DNA of 64,000 nt from NCBI RefSeq assembly GCF_048564905.1, contig NC_133007.1, positions 7,936,001 to 8,000,000 on the forward strand. The letters run 5' to 3'. The notes beneath the pieces are model-generated. The model had not been told where the DNA came from, made no database searches, and saw only the letters and a program-made list of their open reading frames with translations. Positions 13,201 through 28,200 of this stretch are shown here, piece after piece; the stretch's first letter is position 1; every line of letters starts with the position of its first letter. This DNA is from Vicugna pacos (Eukaryota; Chordata; Mammalia; Artiodactyla; Camelidae). Both the position numbers and the translations under genes were made by a program.

Positions 13201-16200
13201 CTAAAGACTGCCTCCAGTTACTAAAATCTCACATTTTAACATCTAACATTATCAATTTCTTTATGGCTTTCTGCAGTACTACTAGCCCTTCTGCTGACTA
13301 TTCTGGTCAAAACTGTCCTTCAGAACAGGAGAGATGCTCTGGATGACTGGCCAGTTAAAAAAAACATAATACTAATTGCACTGTATTTTCTTGCAAGTAT
13401 TGTATAGGGTACAACAGAGAGGCGGTTTAATGATACAGTGAAGAGCACACGCTCTGGAGCCAGACTGTGGGTTCAAATCCCCACAGTGTCATCTTGGGCA
13501 ACATATAACTGCTCTGTGCTTCAGTCTCCTGACCTATAATATGTAGACAGCTATAGGGTCCGCCTCCCTGGGACATTGTTTAAATGTAAAGCACTTAACA
13601 AGTGTTGGCTGTTGTAAGTCAGCAAGGTCATAAATGTGGTATGCATTTGTTATAATCCACTTATTAAGATGAAAAATCCAATCTTCAAGTGTTTAAAATA
13701 ATATGCCGAAGGCAACACACAGCTAATAAAATGTGGAGCTCAGGTGTGAATCCAGGCATTTTTAGTGCAGTCCACTTTCTGACCACAGATGCGTGCATTA
13801 AAAGGAACTAACACTCATACTTACTTAGCTCTGTGGTGGTTCTCTCCAAGAACAGAAAAGGATGTCAGAGAACAACCTCCATTGTCTAATGACGTAGATT
13901 TTTCAATGAGATTGGTCACAAAATCATCAAAGTGATTGCCAACTTCCTTCATAAAAAATGGCTTCAATTCCTAGAATTTTCAAACAAATAAAGGAAAACA
14001 TGAGGCGCTAACTAGCTTATGGAGTATTAACATTTTTCTAAAGGGGTCTCTTCAACAGAGTTGGACCAAAAGGAATCCATGTTAAGTGAGTTCACAGGAA
14101 TAAAAACAGAAAAGTGATTTCTGTAACTGACCTGTAGTTTCAGAAATGGCTACTGAAAAAGCAGCATGATGAGTTATGTCTTTTAAAAAATTTAAACTCT
14201 TTTAAGCATAAATCAAAGTCATCACCTACAAAATGAACTCCTACAAATGATATACAAAAACAAAATAACAAAAATACTAAAAATGACAGCTCTATTTTTA
14301 CCTCCTCAAATTTTTATCTGGAAAACGACAAAAAGTAAAAATCAATAATAGGTCAGCATTATATAACTTTAAGTATCCTTTCTTCTTAAGCAACCTCTTT
14401 AGCCCCAAGTACCCAATGTTTATATTTTAAATCATGCCATTTCTGTACAATACCAACATTTATACAATAATGTTTATTCCTACTTCCATAACTATATATT
14501 TACCTAGCCATAACATACATACTTTAATAACATAAAACTGTTATACAGTTTGGTCTCAGGCTATTTTTAACATCTTAAGACTTACATAATTTTTGAAAAG
14601 TATGAAGCAAAAAAGTACTTCTTCAAATGATAGTAGACCACCTACTGTGGGTGCCTAACTCCTTTGAAACTAGATACAGAACCAGAAGACCAGAAAGAAG
14701 GAAATTGTAAATGGTATTTCTACATTGGCAAGATTCATCTATGCAAAGGAAAACAAAGTGTTACTTGCTACTTATTAGTTACTTACTAATTCTTCAAGAA
14801 AAAAAAATGCTCTTTCTTCTAATGAAATTATTCAAGTTGAACCTAAAAACAACACACAGTAGACTACCTAGGTGTCACCTGAGCAATAAAACCATCAATG
14901 AAAAGACTCAAAGAACACAGAAAAGTTCAGCAAACAAAGAAAGCAAGGATGAGACGATTGGAAATGTCTTTCTTGAGCTGAGAGTTGAGCTGAAACCTCG
15001 AAGGACCACCAAGCAGGACTTTAAGTAAAAAGCGCCAGGAGGAGACAATATGATGAAAAGCAGAGACAGGAAGCGATCAGCCAAAACAGAAAACGCAAAA
15101 GATGTAGGTCAGTTTTAAGGGCAAAATATAAAGGTTCTGTGGTCCCTAAAAGAATAAAGAGTTTTTATATTATTTGTACATATTAAAGCCATCTAACAGT
15201 TTGCCATTTTAGTTCCTTTCACTTGTTTCAATTATACATTGAGCTTCCTTTTGCAATTTCTCAACAGGCATGATGCTTCCCCAAACAAAAGCAAAACAAC
15301 TTCCTCTCCTCCGGAAAAGGGTTCTTTTCTCATTGAGTTCTAGGGTTGGACTGCTTAACAAATAAAGGCTTCTTTCCAGCTACGAAAAATGTTCCATGTA
15401 GAAATGTCACCCGGAAAACTGGGTTCACCTCTTGGTGGGTATTGAGCCGTCACGCCAAAGAGCGGGAGAAAGAAGGATTTATGACTCACAGCAAGTAAGG
15501 AGAACACAGGGGGCCTTTCCCGAAGCCTTGTCTCCCAGAACAGCAAAACCAGGGAGGTTTAACCTAAGGGTACGTGCATATTCATGAAGGGGCTTGAGCA
15601 GAGGAGAATTCAGCATAGAATTGAGGCCACAGTCCATAGAGTCCACGCTTTCCTTGACTGAAGTTATGAGAGTCCGCACCGTCCTTCCATCCTCCACTTG
15701 GGTGGAGGCCTGGGTGGCCTTAGTTCTTGCAGAACTCAAAGATGGGTATCGGATTGTTAAGTATATCCATTGAGGACTCTGTTTTATCCCTTAACTATTG
15801 CTTCTTGACTGCTTTTCCTTTGTTTCTGCATTCCCCCACTTCCCTTAAGATCTTTAATTACTGAGACTTGTTCAAGGGTAAGCCTTTTGGCCAGGCTTAG
15901 ATCCCAAAATGGCTAAGGCCAAAAATGGCTTCTTAGAGAAGAAAGCCATGCCTGGTTCTCTTTCTCCCAGGACCCGGAACAGAGCAGGACTCTGCAGGGC
16001 CCTCCCTGGTACAAATCCTTTCTGTGTGCCCCATTACTTGTTTGTAGGAAATAGGCTTCATTTAGCCTCCCTGACTTTCCTTGACTTCCAGAGGGCAGAT
16101 TCAAACACTTGCTTATCAGCAAAGGGAGAGAATGCAGAAACAAGGGAGGAACAGACAAGAAATAATCCTGCAGCCTCGAGGCAGGGTCCTGGTTCCTCCT

Positions 16201-19200
16201 CAAGGGATATACCTAACGATATCTTTGAGTTCTTTTGCATGAACTAAGGCCCCACCCAGGTGAAGGATGGTGACTTCAGGCTGAGCCCAAGATTCCTGGA
16301 ACAACCACCCTGTTACCTCACCACCAACTAATCCAAAGGAAGTCACACCCCCTGCAGCCCTCACCCCAGATGTTGCCTATTCAAAACTTCTCCCAAGAAC
16401 CATCAGAGGTGGGGCTTTGTAAGCATGAGCCACCTGCTCTTGTTGCTTGTCCCTGCAATAGATCTATCTGTCTCTGCTCAAACTCCAAAATTTCTGATTG
16501 TCTGGCCTCCCTGTGCATCAAGCACATGAACTTCTGTGCAGTGACAGACCCCCTACAGAAATATACTAAGAAGAAGAGAAGGGAAAGCATTCATTCCACT
16601 AAGTGCCAGGTACAGTTCTGGGCACTGCTGCTGTAGGTGCTGGAGACAACAAACAAAACCTAGCCCTGTCCCCATAGAACTTAAAACTTCAGTGGGGATG
16701 AACAGGATATACAGGGGGCCAGACAGTGTCATGGAAAGAAATAAAGCAAAGGGACCAGCAGGAAGTGGGGGTATTTTCATAGAGAGGTCATGGAAAGCCT
16801 CAAAGATAAAATGACATCTGCGAAGGTCTGAAGTTAGTCACTATCCCTGGAAAAAGTACCAGGAAGAAAGAAGCGTAGTGTAAAAGCCCTGTGGCAGGAA
16901 CACCTGTGGCATATGTGAGAAACAGCACGGAATATGGCATTCCAGCTGAAGCAGAAGAGGGCTAAGAGGTGAGGTCAGAAAAGGAGGCAGGAAGGGGGCT
17001 AAACCATGCAATAAGGTCTTAACATTTTGCCCCCTATTCATATTGTTACGCAGAAAGGGGGACTGAAAGTTACCTTGGTTCTTAGTCACCTAAAAAAATG
17101 AACTTTTAACGAGAGACAGAAAGCATGATATAAACAAGACTGTATTGGTAAAGAGGTAGTAAAATATAACACACTCCTGAGAATTGGGGAGCGGGTCAAT
17201 CCAAGAGAGGAAAATTGGGGCCACTCCTTTGTTTCTCCTGTCTTATACCCTGGCTTAGGGGCGTTTTTTTGTGATTGATTGATTGATTGATGGCTCAGTT
17301 CCTTGTGCTCAGGCTTGACCATCCCTTTTGGGCAGGTTCTTACCCATGAAGGGCACAGAGAAACCTATGGGAGGAGGCTCAAATTGCAATGTTAATTACA
17401 TTACAATGAGCATGGGGTCAAGTTAAGCCAGGTCCTTCTATTGTGCAGCTGCAGCGTTGGATCCTAGCTGGCTTCTTTGCTGGCCCTCATTTAGAAAAAA
17501 TAAAAGTTTTCAGAGCCCCTTATCCTGAGCACAGGTGTACTGTTATTTTCTGAGTTGCTCCTTTCCCCTTCCTTTTTTCCCCATACTCCAACAACAGCAT
17601 CAGGGCATTTATTTTATTGTCCCGAAAGCAAGTTCACTTGCCAAAGGACAGTGAGACCCAAAAAAACCAAAACATCGGAGTTTGGAGCTGAGACAGGTTT
17701 ACTGCAGGGCCAAACAAAGAGAACAGGTGGCTTGTGCTCAAAAACCTGAACTCTCCAATGGTTTTTGGAGAGAAGCTTTTAATTGGCATTTGGGGTGAGG
17801 GCTGCAGGGTGTGTGACCTTCCTCTGATTGGCTGGTCATGAGGTAACAGGGCGGTGTTCTAGGAATCTGGTGCTCAGCCTGAAGCCACACCGTCCTTCAC
17901 CTGGGTGGGGCCCTTAGTTCCTGAAAAAGAACTCTCTTCCCTAATTAGCTACTGTTTGAATCTGCCTTTTGGAACTCAGCCAAGGTGAAGGAGGCTGAAT
18001 GAAGCCCATTTTCAACAAACAAAAAACAGGGGACACGGAAAGGCTTTTGTGCCCATGAGGGCCCCACAGGGTCCTGCTCTGTTTCCTTATGGCAAGATGA
18101 GAAAAATGTAAACATAAAACTTTTCTTTGCCCATTTGAGCCTCCTCCCTCTTCTATAGTGTGTATTGTGCATCTATCTGCATTAACCAGACCTTCTCAAT
18201 CTCATCAAGGGTCACAATTTCTTAGAAGATAATCTTCCTTCTTATTCTTGTAAGGAGCCCCAGTGACCTTTGCCCCACTACTTGCTTTGCAGATGTAGAC
18301 CTGCAAACTGTCAATCATGTGTCGTTTATTGTACGGCTATCTGTCCCAAAAACCTACAGAACTGTGCTTTGACCTCTAACGGCTGGAACAGTTCCTGGAG
18401 CTTTCTGAGTCTGTTCCTGGGTTATAATCCTCAATTTGGCTCAAATAAAAATTTTCCATGTCTTTTTCAGATGGACTGATTAATTTTTTTTCATCGACAA
18501 TGCCCTTCTCCTCTTTCTCTGAGGAATTAAAGTTGATGGAAGCTGCTGCCACTGGGACATAAGGAAGAATTCTACTGTGAACACTATTAAGTTTCCTTAG
18601 CCGCCTCCTCTCAAGTATCCAAGTACTGACGAAAATAAATAATGAAAATGACTGCTTATTCCTGACATCCCCTTTGTAAGAGGGCATACATCAAACTATA
18701 GCACAAGCGCTCCACTCCTGCCTTCTTCTGAGTTGTTCTGTAATGTGAAAGTGGCATTAATTAGAACTTCAAAATGTGATCACAATAAACCTGAAAAACG
18801 TCTAATACCAGTAACCTGAAAAGAAGGTTGGAGGTTATAGGCTTCTAATTCGCTTATCTTCTCAGTCTCATCTCTATGAATATTAATTCCACCCATGGAC
18901 AATGACTGTCCCAGCACAACAACAGACAGACAGAGGGATGACAGATGGAAGGAGGCAGGCAATTAACTAGAAACTAGAAAAGCATGGTGCTTAGATAATC
19001 TATGAAACAGAATCACTCTATTTTAGGGCTCAAAGAACCCCAATTTTAAATAGGCAGCTCAACAGGACAACTTGTAAGATTCTAAGAATGGGGAACAAGA
19101 ACTCTGAAGCGAAAATGCTGTGGTTGGAACACAGTGAAGTCACATACACACGAGGGATCAAAGGGGCTAGATCCCGACAGGTCTTTAAGCCATTTCAGGA

Positions 19201-22200
19201 ATTTTTCATTTTATTCTAAGGGCAATGGGAAACCCATAACCTTATAAGCACAAGGCTTATAAACATATTCAGATTTTCACTTTAGAAAGATCATGCTTCT
19301 AAAAAGGCTTCCAAACAAGAGGTTAATTTGGACTGAGTCCTATAATGAGAAAAGAGCCGGGTCATTTGTAACCCCTTCAAAGGCACATAGGCACAAAAAA
19401 ATTAAAAAGCAGGCTGAAAGAAACACAAAGCAAAAAATGTATACTCTGAGTACAGAGTATAAAAAATTATACTCTGACTCTACCAAGATAATATTGCTAG
19501 TCCATGGATCACTTGTTGATTCATTGCCTGGCTTTGCACAGAGAAACTTTCAACCTCACAGTGACATGGAACCAGAAATCTGACCTTATTGGGCAAAGCA
19601 GGTAACACAATAGAATAAGTAATACAGTGTTGAAACTAAATTGACCCCTCAAGAGAAGTTTCTCATAAGAATTCACCCTCAAGTTACTGCATCTTACTCA
19701 AGTGGAAGGAAAGGGGGCAGGGAACAACCACCGAAGGAGTGACACAGCCATTGAGGACAGGATCAACTGGTCAGAACCAAGATGGTGGAAGATGCAACTT
19801 CCTGTAGACCTTGAGCCTCATGGCACACCCACAGGCACCATGACAGTTCCCAGGCTGATCATCAAAGGTCAAAAAGTGGGGTGGGGGTGTCTCCTGGAAA
19901 TCTTCACCCCTTCCCCAAAGTAGCTAGAATAATCTTCCTACTCATTAGCATATGAAATTGCCAAACCCATAAAACCTAACAAGTCTGCACCTCGTGGTCG
20001 CTCTCACTCTGTCATGCTCACCTTCTGAGATGGCCCGCACTCTGTCTATCAAGTGTGTATCTACTTTTACTTTATAAACTAAACACCCTACACCTCTCAG
20101 CTTCTCTCACCCTCACCTTTCTGAGATGGCCCACATTCTGCCTACGGAGTGTGCATCTCCTAAGCCGTTTTCCCTCGTGAGTGAAGCAGACCCCACTCTG
20201 CCCGTGGAGTGTGTATCTCTCCAAATAAACTTGCTTTCTCTTTACCATGCCTTGCTCTTGAATTCTTTCCTGCACGAGGCAAGAACTTGTTCTCCCCCAA
20301 TGTAATCTTTTTCCTTCATGGAGCTGAATACAATTTAATATTCTGTATTTCTATTTTTTGGTGTCTTAATGTCTGCCTCCCCCACCTGACTTTAAAACCG
20401 TGCCCTTTTGCTAACCACTGTACATCAAACTTTCAATAAAGCAAGTGCCAAGACTATAGGTATGAAATATACTTCCAAACAGCTTTTGAAACCAACTCCT
20501 GGCACCAGAACTCCCACTTATACCACTCTTGGCTTTATTCAATGTCTATTATAAAGAAAAAGGAGTTATCTAAAAAAACTACCTAGCCCTCATTTCTTTC
20601 TGGAAGCTATGAAGGGAAAGGGACTAAAAATCACTATTGTTGTTAGGTTTGTAATGGCTATCATTTATTGAATGACTGTTTTATGCTAGAAACTCTGTCA
20701 GGTGCTTTTATACATCACTTCTAGTCTTAAACAATCTTTGGTGTAGGCAATACAACTCTTATTTTATAAATGAGAGATCTAAGCTTGAACAAGTCCAGTG
20801 ATGGGACTTACCCAAGGTCACATCTTGTAAGCTGTAGATCCAGGATCAGAACTCCAATCTGACTTCAGAGTTCTCGTTACACTACACTGCTTTCCACTGT
20901 ACTTTATCTGAAATATTTCTATGTGATTAGCATCATAAGCCAAAAGAGTAAAACCTAAAAAAAGGTCAATGATGTAACATACATGTAGCCTGAAAATGGA
21001 AGGTCATCTAATAAAAAGTAAGGTGTTGTTTAGCTTAGTTCTGTTACAAAAGTTTCATTTGAAGGCATCAATGCAGAAGAGGTTTACAGTCCTAAATAGT
21101 GTACTGTAATAAACTCCTCCTCCAGAGTCAAAAGTAAGTCTTGAGCATAACTATTACATAATCCTTAATACAGGAAGCCAAAGGTTCAAGTTAAACTTGC
21201 AGCTAATGAAATTAGAGCTCTGAATTACAATCCCTTTTTATTTAAAATTCCTCCTAGACTATTTCCCAATTTAAATTAAACTACATGATCCTTGATATCA
21301 CATTGGGGGTTTTTTCAGGATTTTTTAAAAATTTTGTATTTTTTATTTCTTTTTTCCCCCTTAACGGAGGCAATGGGGACTGAACCCAGGACCTCCCGTA
21401 CACCAAGCACACACTCCATCATTGAGCTATACCTTTTACCTCCTCTTCTTGAGATTATATTGTTATCAGCCTAAACTGAGCTGAAACACATTTATTTAAT
21501 CTACTTAGCTCCCTCATCTTAACTATTCAAATGGTATATTTTACTGCTTCTCATCATCACTGCCTACCTCCTTCACTTCTTTACTAGCCACTGTTAAATG
21601 CTGGAAAACCAGAAAGGAGTAAAAATACACTCCTAGTAGTTAACAAATGATATATCCATACAAATGACTATCATGAAGTCATTTTTAAAATCACATTTTC
21701 AAATACTATTTTTTTAAAACCCCACAAGATGTTCAGAAAAATATACAAACTGAATATATCAACTGATGCTGACTTTCCTGATGTATCCATGACACACATA
21801 CCTACCTGCATGTGTCTACATGGGTCTGTGTGTGTGATGGAGGAAGGAAAACAAATTACTGGGAGGAAATAAACCAAAATGTTACCTCCAAGTGGTATGC
21901 ATATGGGTGGTGACTGTTTCCTTTTTACATTTTTTTCTCTCTTATAAATTTTCTGCAACAAGCCTACACTACTTATATAATCAAAAAAACTTTACATAAG
22001 AAAATACATTCCTCCTCTTCTTAAAGCAAACTCATATGGTAGCACAACATTAGAACAAAATCTTAAACCTTGTGCATATTTTTTTAAGTATGTATTTTAT
22101 CTAAGATGCCAATGAGCTTTTGCCTGGTGCTAAGAAAAAGACTGTCAAGTGAATTATACTACACAGCACAGTGTTTTCTTGTTTCCAGAGAGATTAAAAT

Positions 22201-25200
22201 ATTAGAAGAGAAAATAATTCTCAATCAATGATACGCAGAATATTACCACTGACTAGTTTTGATGTTTTGGATTCTCATTAACTGCGAAATAGAGAGTACC
22301 CATCACTGTCAAGTCTTCAACAGAGCACTAAAATCCTGTAATTTCTTATCACAAATATGAACTTGCACTGACATCACCTTACAGGTTTCAAAGACCATTT
22401 TTAAGGTATCTAGTTCAGTTGCTGTTCCTCTTGCTTATCCATTTTATACACAGTGTTCATGAGGACAGAAAGCACTTCATCAAAATCCCAGCACCTAGCA
22501 CAGTGCCTGACAAAGGAAGCAATCAGTAGGTGTTCATGGAACTAAATGACTGAAATTCCTAAGGGGCAATATTATACTGCAGATACATTTCTTCACTTTG
22601 TAAATTAGGGATGAAAACATAAAGAACCATGAACTGACTTTGCCAAGGTTCATTAAAGCAGACTAGAGACTGATACATCTATGTATTTAGTAAAACGAGA
22701 AAAGGCAGAAAGGCAAACAGGAGAATGCAGTCACACTTACGCAGCCACAAGAAGGTGAGATTTGACCCAGACCAGCAGCAGCAAAGTACAATGGACAGTT
22801 GCTGCAGTGGCTGTTAACTGTCAACCTATTATTCTCTAACCTCTTTCTTTGTACTAGAATCCATGATTTTTACCTGGGCACATAACTGCCCAGAATAAAT
22901 AAATTTCCCAGTTTCCCTTTGCATGTAAGTGTAGTCAGGTAACTGAGTTCTTGCCAGTGAGATACAGGCAGAATTGGTTTGACAAAACCTCCAGAAAATT
23001 TCCCTAAAAGATAGCCGGGTATCTGGTCCTTGCCCCCTTTCATTCCCTCCATCAATTCTGCTCCTTGAAACTCAGATGAAATGGCTGGAGCCACGTGGAC
23101 AATGAGAAAGGTCACAGCCTATGAACAGTGCAGCAAGAAAGTAGAAGAAACCAGGGTCCCTGAAGACCAGAGTCACCCTATCAGCTGTGGAGTTCTCACC
23201 TCTGGATCATTTACATGAGAAGAAAATACACTTCTATTTTTTGAAGACATAATTATTTGTGTTTACCTTGTATTACTATTACAGCACAACCTAATCTCAA
23301 CTGATACACAATAATCAAAGAATTTCTGGGCAGAAAACACCTAGACTTGTCTTCCCAGCAGTCTGCCAATAAAACTGATGGCCACTATCGAAAAACTTCT
23401 TTAGTCTACTCCAATAAGTGATAAATTGTGAAGAGACATCGTCGTTTGCAGACATGTGATTTGAGTCTTACTCATTACACAGGTTGCACTTTTAATGGCT
23501 GCATAACTACATTAGGTACTGATGTGAAAAAGAACACTAGAATTTCACTAGATGAGAAGCAAGCAAAATATAAATATGTATTTTTAAGAAGCAGAGAGTA
23601 ATTTTTCTATTTTCACATTAGACCCAACACTCCCTCTATAAAAATGTGTACATTAATAAATTAAGAGTTCTACAAATATTGACAGTAAAGATACCCTCTT
23701 TTCTCTTCTCAACATACTCACTTTTCTCTGGAAACTGTCCTCCAAGGTGAGGGCAAGCACCCAGTGCCCAGGCCAGGGCCGCACTGTGTATGGCCTTGCC
23801 GTCCTGGACAAAGTTCAATTCTCTCTCTCACACAGATCTCGAACTCTGAGCTTAAAGTGACTGGAAACCTTACTAATTGAAAAGTTCAGAAGCAGCTGAA
23901 CTCTTGCTATTAAAATCCTTTCCGAAGCCTGAATGTTCAACTTCTGCTACGATTCTATGAGATACATTACTCTTTCAAATACACTTCCTTTTACGCTTAA
24001 ATAAGGCAAAGTAGGTTTCTATTACTCGCAACCAAAAAACAATATAACGAACACAATGTTAAACAAAGCTAACTGATCTATTAATGTGAGCTGGCTGGAG
24101 CCCAGTCATCTGAATCTCCCTAGGGCTGTTCCAAGGTCTTGAAAGTCTTGTTACAACACAACTCTAAGGATTTCAAAAGGTCATGACTCAGAGTTACACA
24201 ATGTTGTATGATCCCACTAGCACCAGATTCTTTTTTTCAATTAAGTACTTAAAACTTTTTTACTATAGCATTTAGACGTAGACTCGACCTTAGGAGATAC
24301 AATCAGTTCAAGCCACTAATCAGCTCTCCTTCCTCCTCCTTGCAGATTAAAGAGCTGCTCAGTACTCAACAACCTTCTTCACACCTTTCCTTACTATGAG
24401 CTCCTCTGCCTGTATACATACATTTTCACCGTGTTCTTTGTGAACTGCCAGATTTAGCAAATAAAAATATAGGACACACACCCCCACCAAAATACATATT
24501 TAGGACATCCAGTTACATGTGAATTTGATAAAGAACTTTTTTAGTCTAAGTGTGTCTCGAATACTACATGATGACTGAAACTATTTGCTGTTTATATGAA
24601 ATTCACATTTAACTAGGCATACTGTATTTTATCTGACAACTCGAGTTCTGTGGAGCTGAAAGAGTTGCCCAACAAGACCTACAGACTACTTATTCCCTTT
24701 ACAACAGGAAGTGGCGAATTAGGAGCAAATGTTTAACTCAGCTACACAATGATGACACAGACTGTTAGGGGTGCAGGAGACCTTGGAGACAATAGTCCAG
24801 TGTTCTCACTTTCAACATTAGGGGAACAGAATCCAACTGGGTTGGAACATAACACCAAATTACAAGTGACTAGAAATATTTCTGATGTTCATTTGTTTTT
24901 AAAATTATTTCTAAAAACCCACAAGAGAAGAGAACAAGTAAATTTCATGACCCTTAACGATATTCACAGAACTGTTGCCTCAATGGTCATTTCATAATAG
25001 TAAATGTAGCCAATAAAACAAAACAACAAAATGTAACCAATTAGATATCACTGTTGTAAATGGGATAATTTAGGCAAGTAAGAGTATGTATATAAAGCAC
25101 CTTGTATAAGGCCTGGCTCATAACAGGACTTTTAAATGTAATTCCCTTTTCACCAGTGACTCTGCTTCCTCAGTCTAGAATATTAAAATATTACAATAGC

Positions 25201-28200
25201 TTCCCATCTGGCCTCACTGTCTTCAAACTCAACTTTAATATCAGAATAGCATTCCTAATCTCTCTCTCTCATAAACATTCCAATTAATTAATGTTAGCAA
25301 GATGTTCAATTTCATTAGATATCAACTTGCCAATTAAAACACTCCTAAGTCAAATCACCTGTAAGTTCACCAAAAGAATTTTGATTATTCATTCATAACA
25401 CAGCAACGTATAGCAAACACAGAGTACATGCTAAGGGTATAAAATAAGAATTTAGAAGCATAAAGTAGAGAGGACATCATTTCAAGCAGGGGTATTCAGA
25501 AACTTCAGAAGCAGCGACATTTGACCAAGAATTTGAAAGACAGACAGCATTGCGACTGGCAAAGGTAGGAAGTTAGAGGAAACTTCAAGTAGAAAAAGCA
25601 TCATGAACAAAGGCACGAAGGCAGAGAAAAAGTGCTTCACAATCTAGCCCCAATTTTCCAACTGTATTCTTCTTTCTGTCATGCCCCGTCGAGGCACAGA
25701 TGCCAGTCAAGGGTCATTTCCAAGATACAGTTTAAGTTTCCTACCTCCATACCTCTGTTTAAGCTATGCCTTCCCTCAGTAATGGGTAACAAGTCCTACA
25801 CAACACAGAGTGATAGATGATACTAGCTACCAATACCAGACAATAATAATACCACATTTCCCTCAGCTTCTGTTCCCTTACTTCATTTCTTTCTCTCTCC
25901 TTCAAATCCTCCTGCCTGACCCAAGAATGCAATCATTTTATTCACTGATTAATATACAAAGCAGAGTAGAATGTTCCCTTTAAAAACAAAGTTTCCACTT
26001 AAATCCTTGAAACCTTCCCTCCACTCCCCCTCTCCCACTCCCTATCTTTACTTCTCACTCCACATTCTCTTTGGGTTTGTGATGCTGTATTTGAAAAAAA
26101 AAAAATCGCCTCCCATCTCAGATTTTTGAACAGGGATGGACTGTCTGTTCACCAATTTGAAGCCTTCCCTCACACAGTAAGGGCTTTGTGTTCTTGCTGG
26201 AAGGGGAGAAGGAGCAAGAGAGGAACAGAAGGGGAATCAGAAGATGAACACAAAGTGTCCGGCTCATCTAGAGGAATGAGGGTCAGGAATACTCTAGGGA
26301 GCCATAAAACAAAATTTCTTTACTGCAGTCACTAAGTTTGCAAGAATGAATTCTTAAAAACAGCACATATGCTTATATACATATAATAGTCTTTTGTTAG
26401 CCAAAATTATAAATTATCTCTCAGAGTTGGCAAGTTACCAAATAATCAAGTCTTCAATATGTCTCTTTTTCATAAACTGAAGTACAGTCAGTTACAATGT
26501 GTCAATCTCTGGTGTACAGCATAATGTCCCGGTCATACATATACATGCATATATTCATTTTTATATTTCTTTTCATTAAAGGTTATTACAAGACATTGAA
26601 TATAGCTCCCTGTGCTATATACCAGAGATTTGTTTTTTACTAGACAATCTCTTATAATGCAACAAGTTACTAACTGGAAAAGACATTCATTCACCAGAAA
26701 TGACCTTGATCACTGTAGTTTTATTTAAAGGCTTACACAGGTAACCCCATGGAATCTGGAAGAATAAACAAACAAAATGTAACGCACTACTAACTAGGAG
26801 TCCGGACTCATATTATCATGCAAAGTAAATATACCTTTTGAATACCACTATATAAAGCGATGTAGAGCGGTTACTCTGTAGAAATCAGATCTATACCTAC
26901 AGGATGAAAGGGGGAGGGATGTAGATGTCTCAGTGTTAAGCAAACAGGTACTTGCACTAAAATTTCTAGTAACAGCATCCTTGCTGACTCAGAAAGTGCT
27001 GGATCTCCAGCAAATGACACCAAAGTGAAAACATTATACCCCAGGACTGAGAAATAACTGAAGAACTAGCTTTCATAATTACAAAGACACCAATCCTGCA
27101 TATATTGTCTTATGAAATAGGATTATAAAAATATCTAAAAATTTAAGATATTCTAATATAAATGCAGATATGCATGCATGCACACATAACTAAATTAATA
27201 AATAAAAACAGGGCTATTTCTTCTACGTCATTGGATGTTTATATATTCAAGTCGGCCAATCAATTTTGGAAGTAACCTTATTGAGGAAAAAAGGCAGCTG
27301 CCTCGGATTTGAAGTCAACTTACATTCAGGCACACACAGTATTAGATTATAATAATAATTTTAAAATTATTCACTGTTCTCCAGAATTTCCTGAGGGCAC
27401 TACTGAATTCTAACTTGTCAAACTGTTTGCCTTACTTGAAATGATTTCATGCTGTTGTTTCCGAGTTGGTATTTCTTCTACATCCCAACAGGGAATCCAC
27501 TTCTGGATTCAGATTCAATGTTTATTGGAAGCCTATTATTTACATGAACCATGATACTTTAATAAAGCACCTACAGAGGCATCCATACACACATTCAACT
27601 GTATCATGTCACTAAAATATGAGTTTTGCTGGTAAAAGCCAGAAAACGACACTGATGGATGGGACAGGAGAGAAAAGGCAATCTGCTTCTAACGTAGACT
27701 GACAAGGTGGCAGATTTTATTTTCCTGTTTCACAGTAGAATAATCATGTCACCTGATAAGAAAGGTAAGTAATTCTTTATGCAATTTAGCATTAAAATTT
27801 TTACTGAACAAAACTCTTTACCTCAAAACTCTACATTTTTATTTTTAGAAGAGGGAGTTACTGACCTCTGCCTCTGCTGTCAGTTGTATCTTCTTCGCTA
27901 TCAACTGTTTTAAGTCATTCCGACCTAAGGAAAGAAAAAGAAAAAAAAAAGGTAACTTTTAAGTTGATGGAGAAAGCTACCTGTCAGCATGATTTAAATC
28001 ATGAGTTGAAAAACAAGCAAAAAAAGACAACGGTATAAACTATGTACAACTGCAAAACACGACACAGCTCTCAATAATGAGGCACGAGCAACATAAACAG
28101 AAGAAAATGTACACATAAAAATGCTAAGTTAAAAAAAAAACTACTATTTGTACACACAGTAATTACAACTATGTTAATCACTGATGCTGTAAGATTCAAT

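Larger units (their letters stand above)
13971..27865 (-). other. SOAT1: SOAT1 intron 3 (13.9 kb)
   Basis: The low-coordinate half holds one copy of a 48-bp duplication (14,655-14,702), a cluster of ERV LTR fossils (about 15.4-20.3 kb) and an old repeat at 16.6-17.05 kb. Further up are an antisense MIR (20,655-20,905), a minus-strand SINE (21,319-21,447), an unassigned old repeat (about 22.8-23.3 kb), a palindromic DNA element (24.43-24.66 kb) and an L1 tail (26.47-26.64 kb). The remaining stretches are unremarkable AT-rich sequence. No host gene is seen inside. Confidence 0.85.

Noticed and set aside
15479-15739. Minus-strand open frame whose end looks like a dynamin/Mx-type P-loop ([15 protein letters not shown])
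   Set aside because: The DNA is LTR sequence: its upstream part aligns with LTR A and LTR B blocks, and the P-loop-like part falls in the LTR R region. The resemblance is taken as chance.
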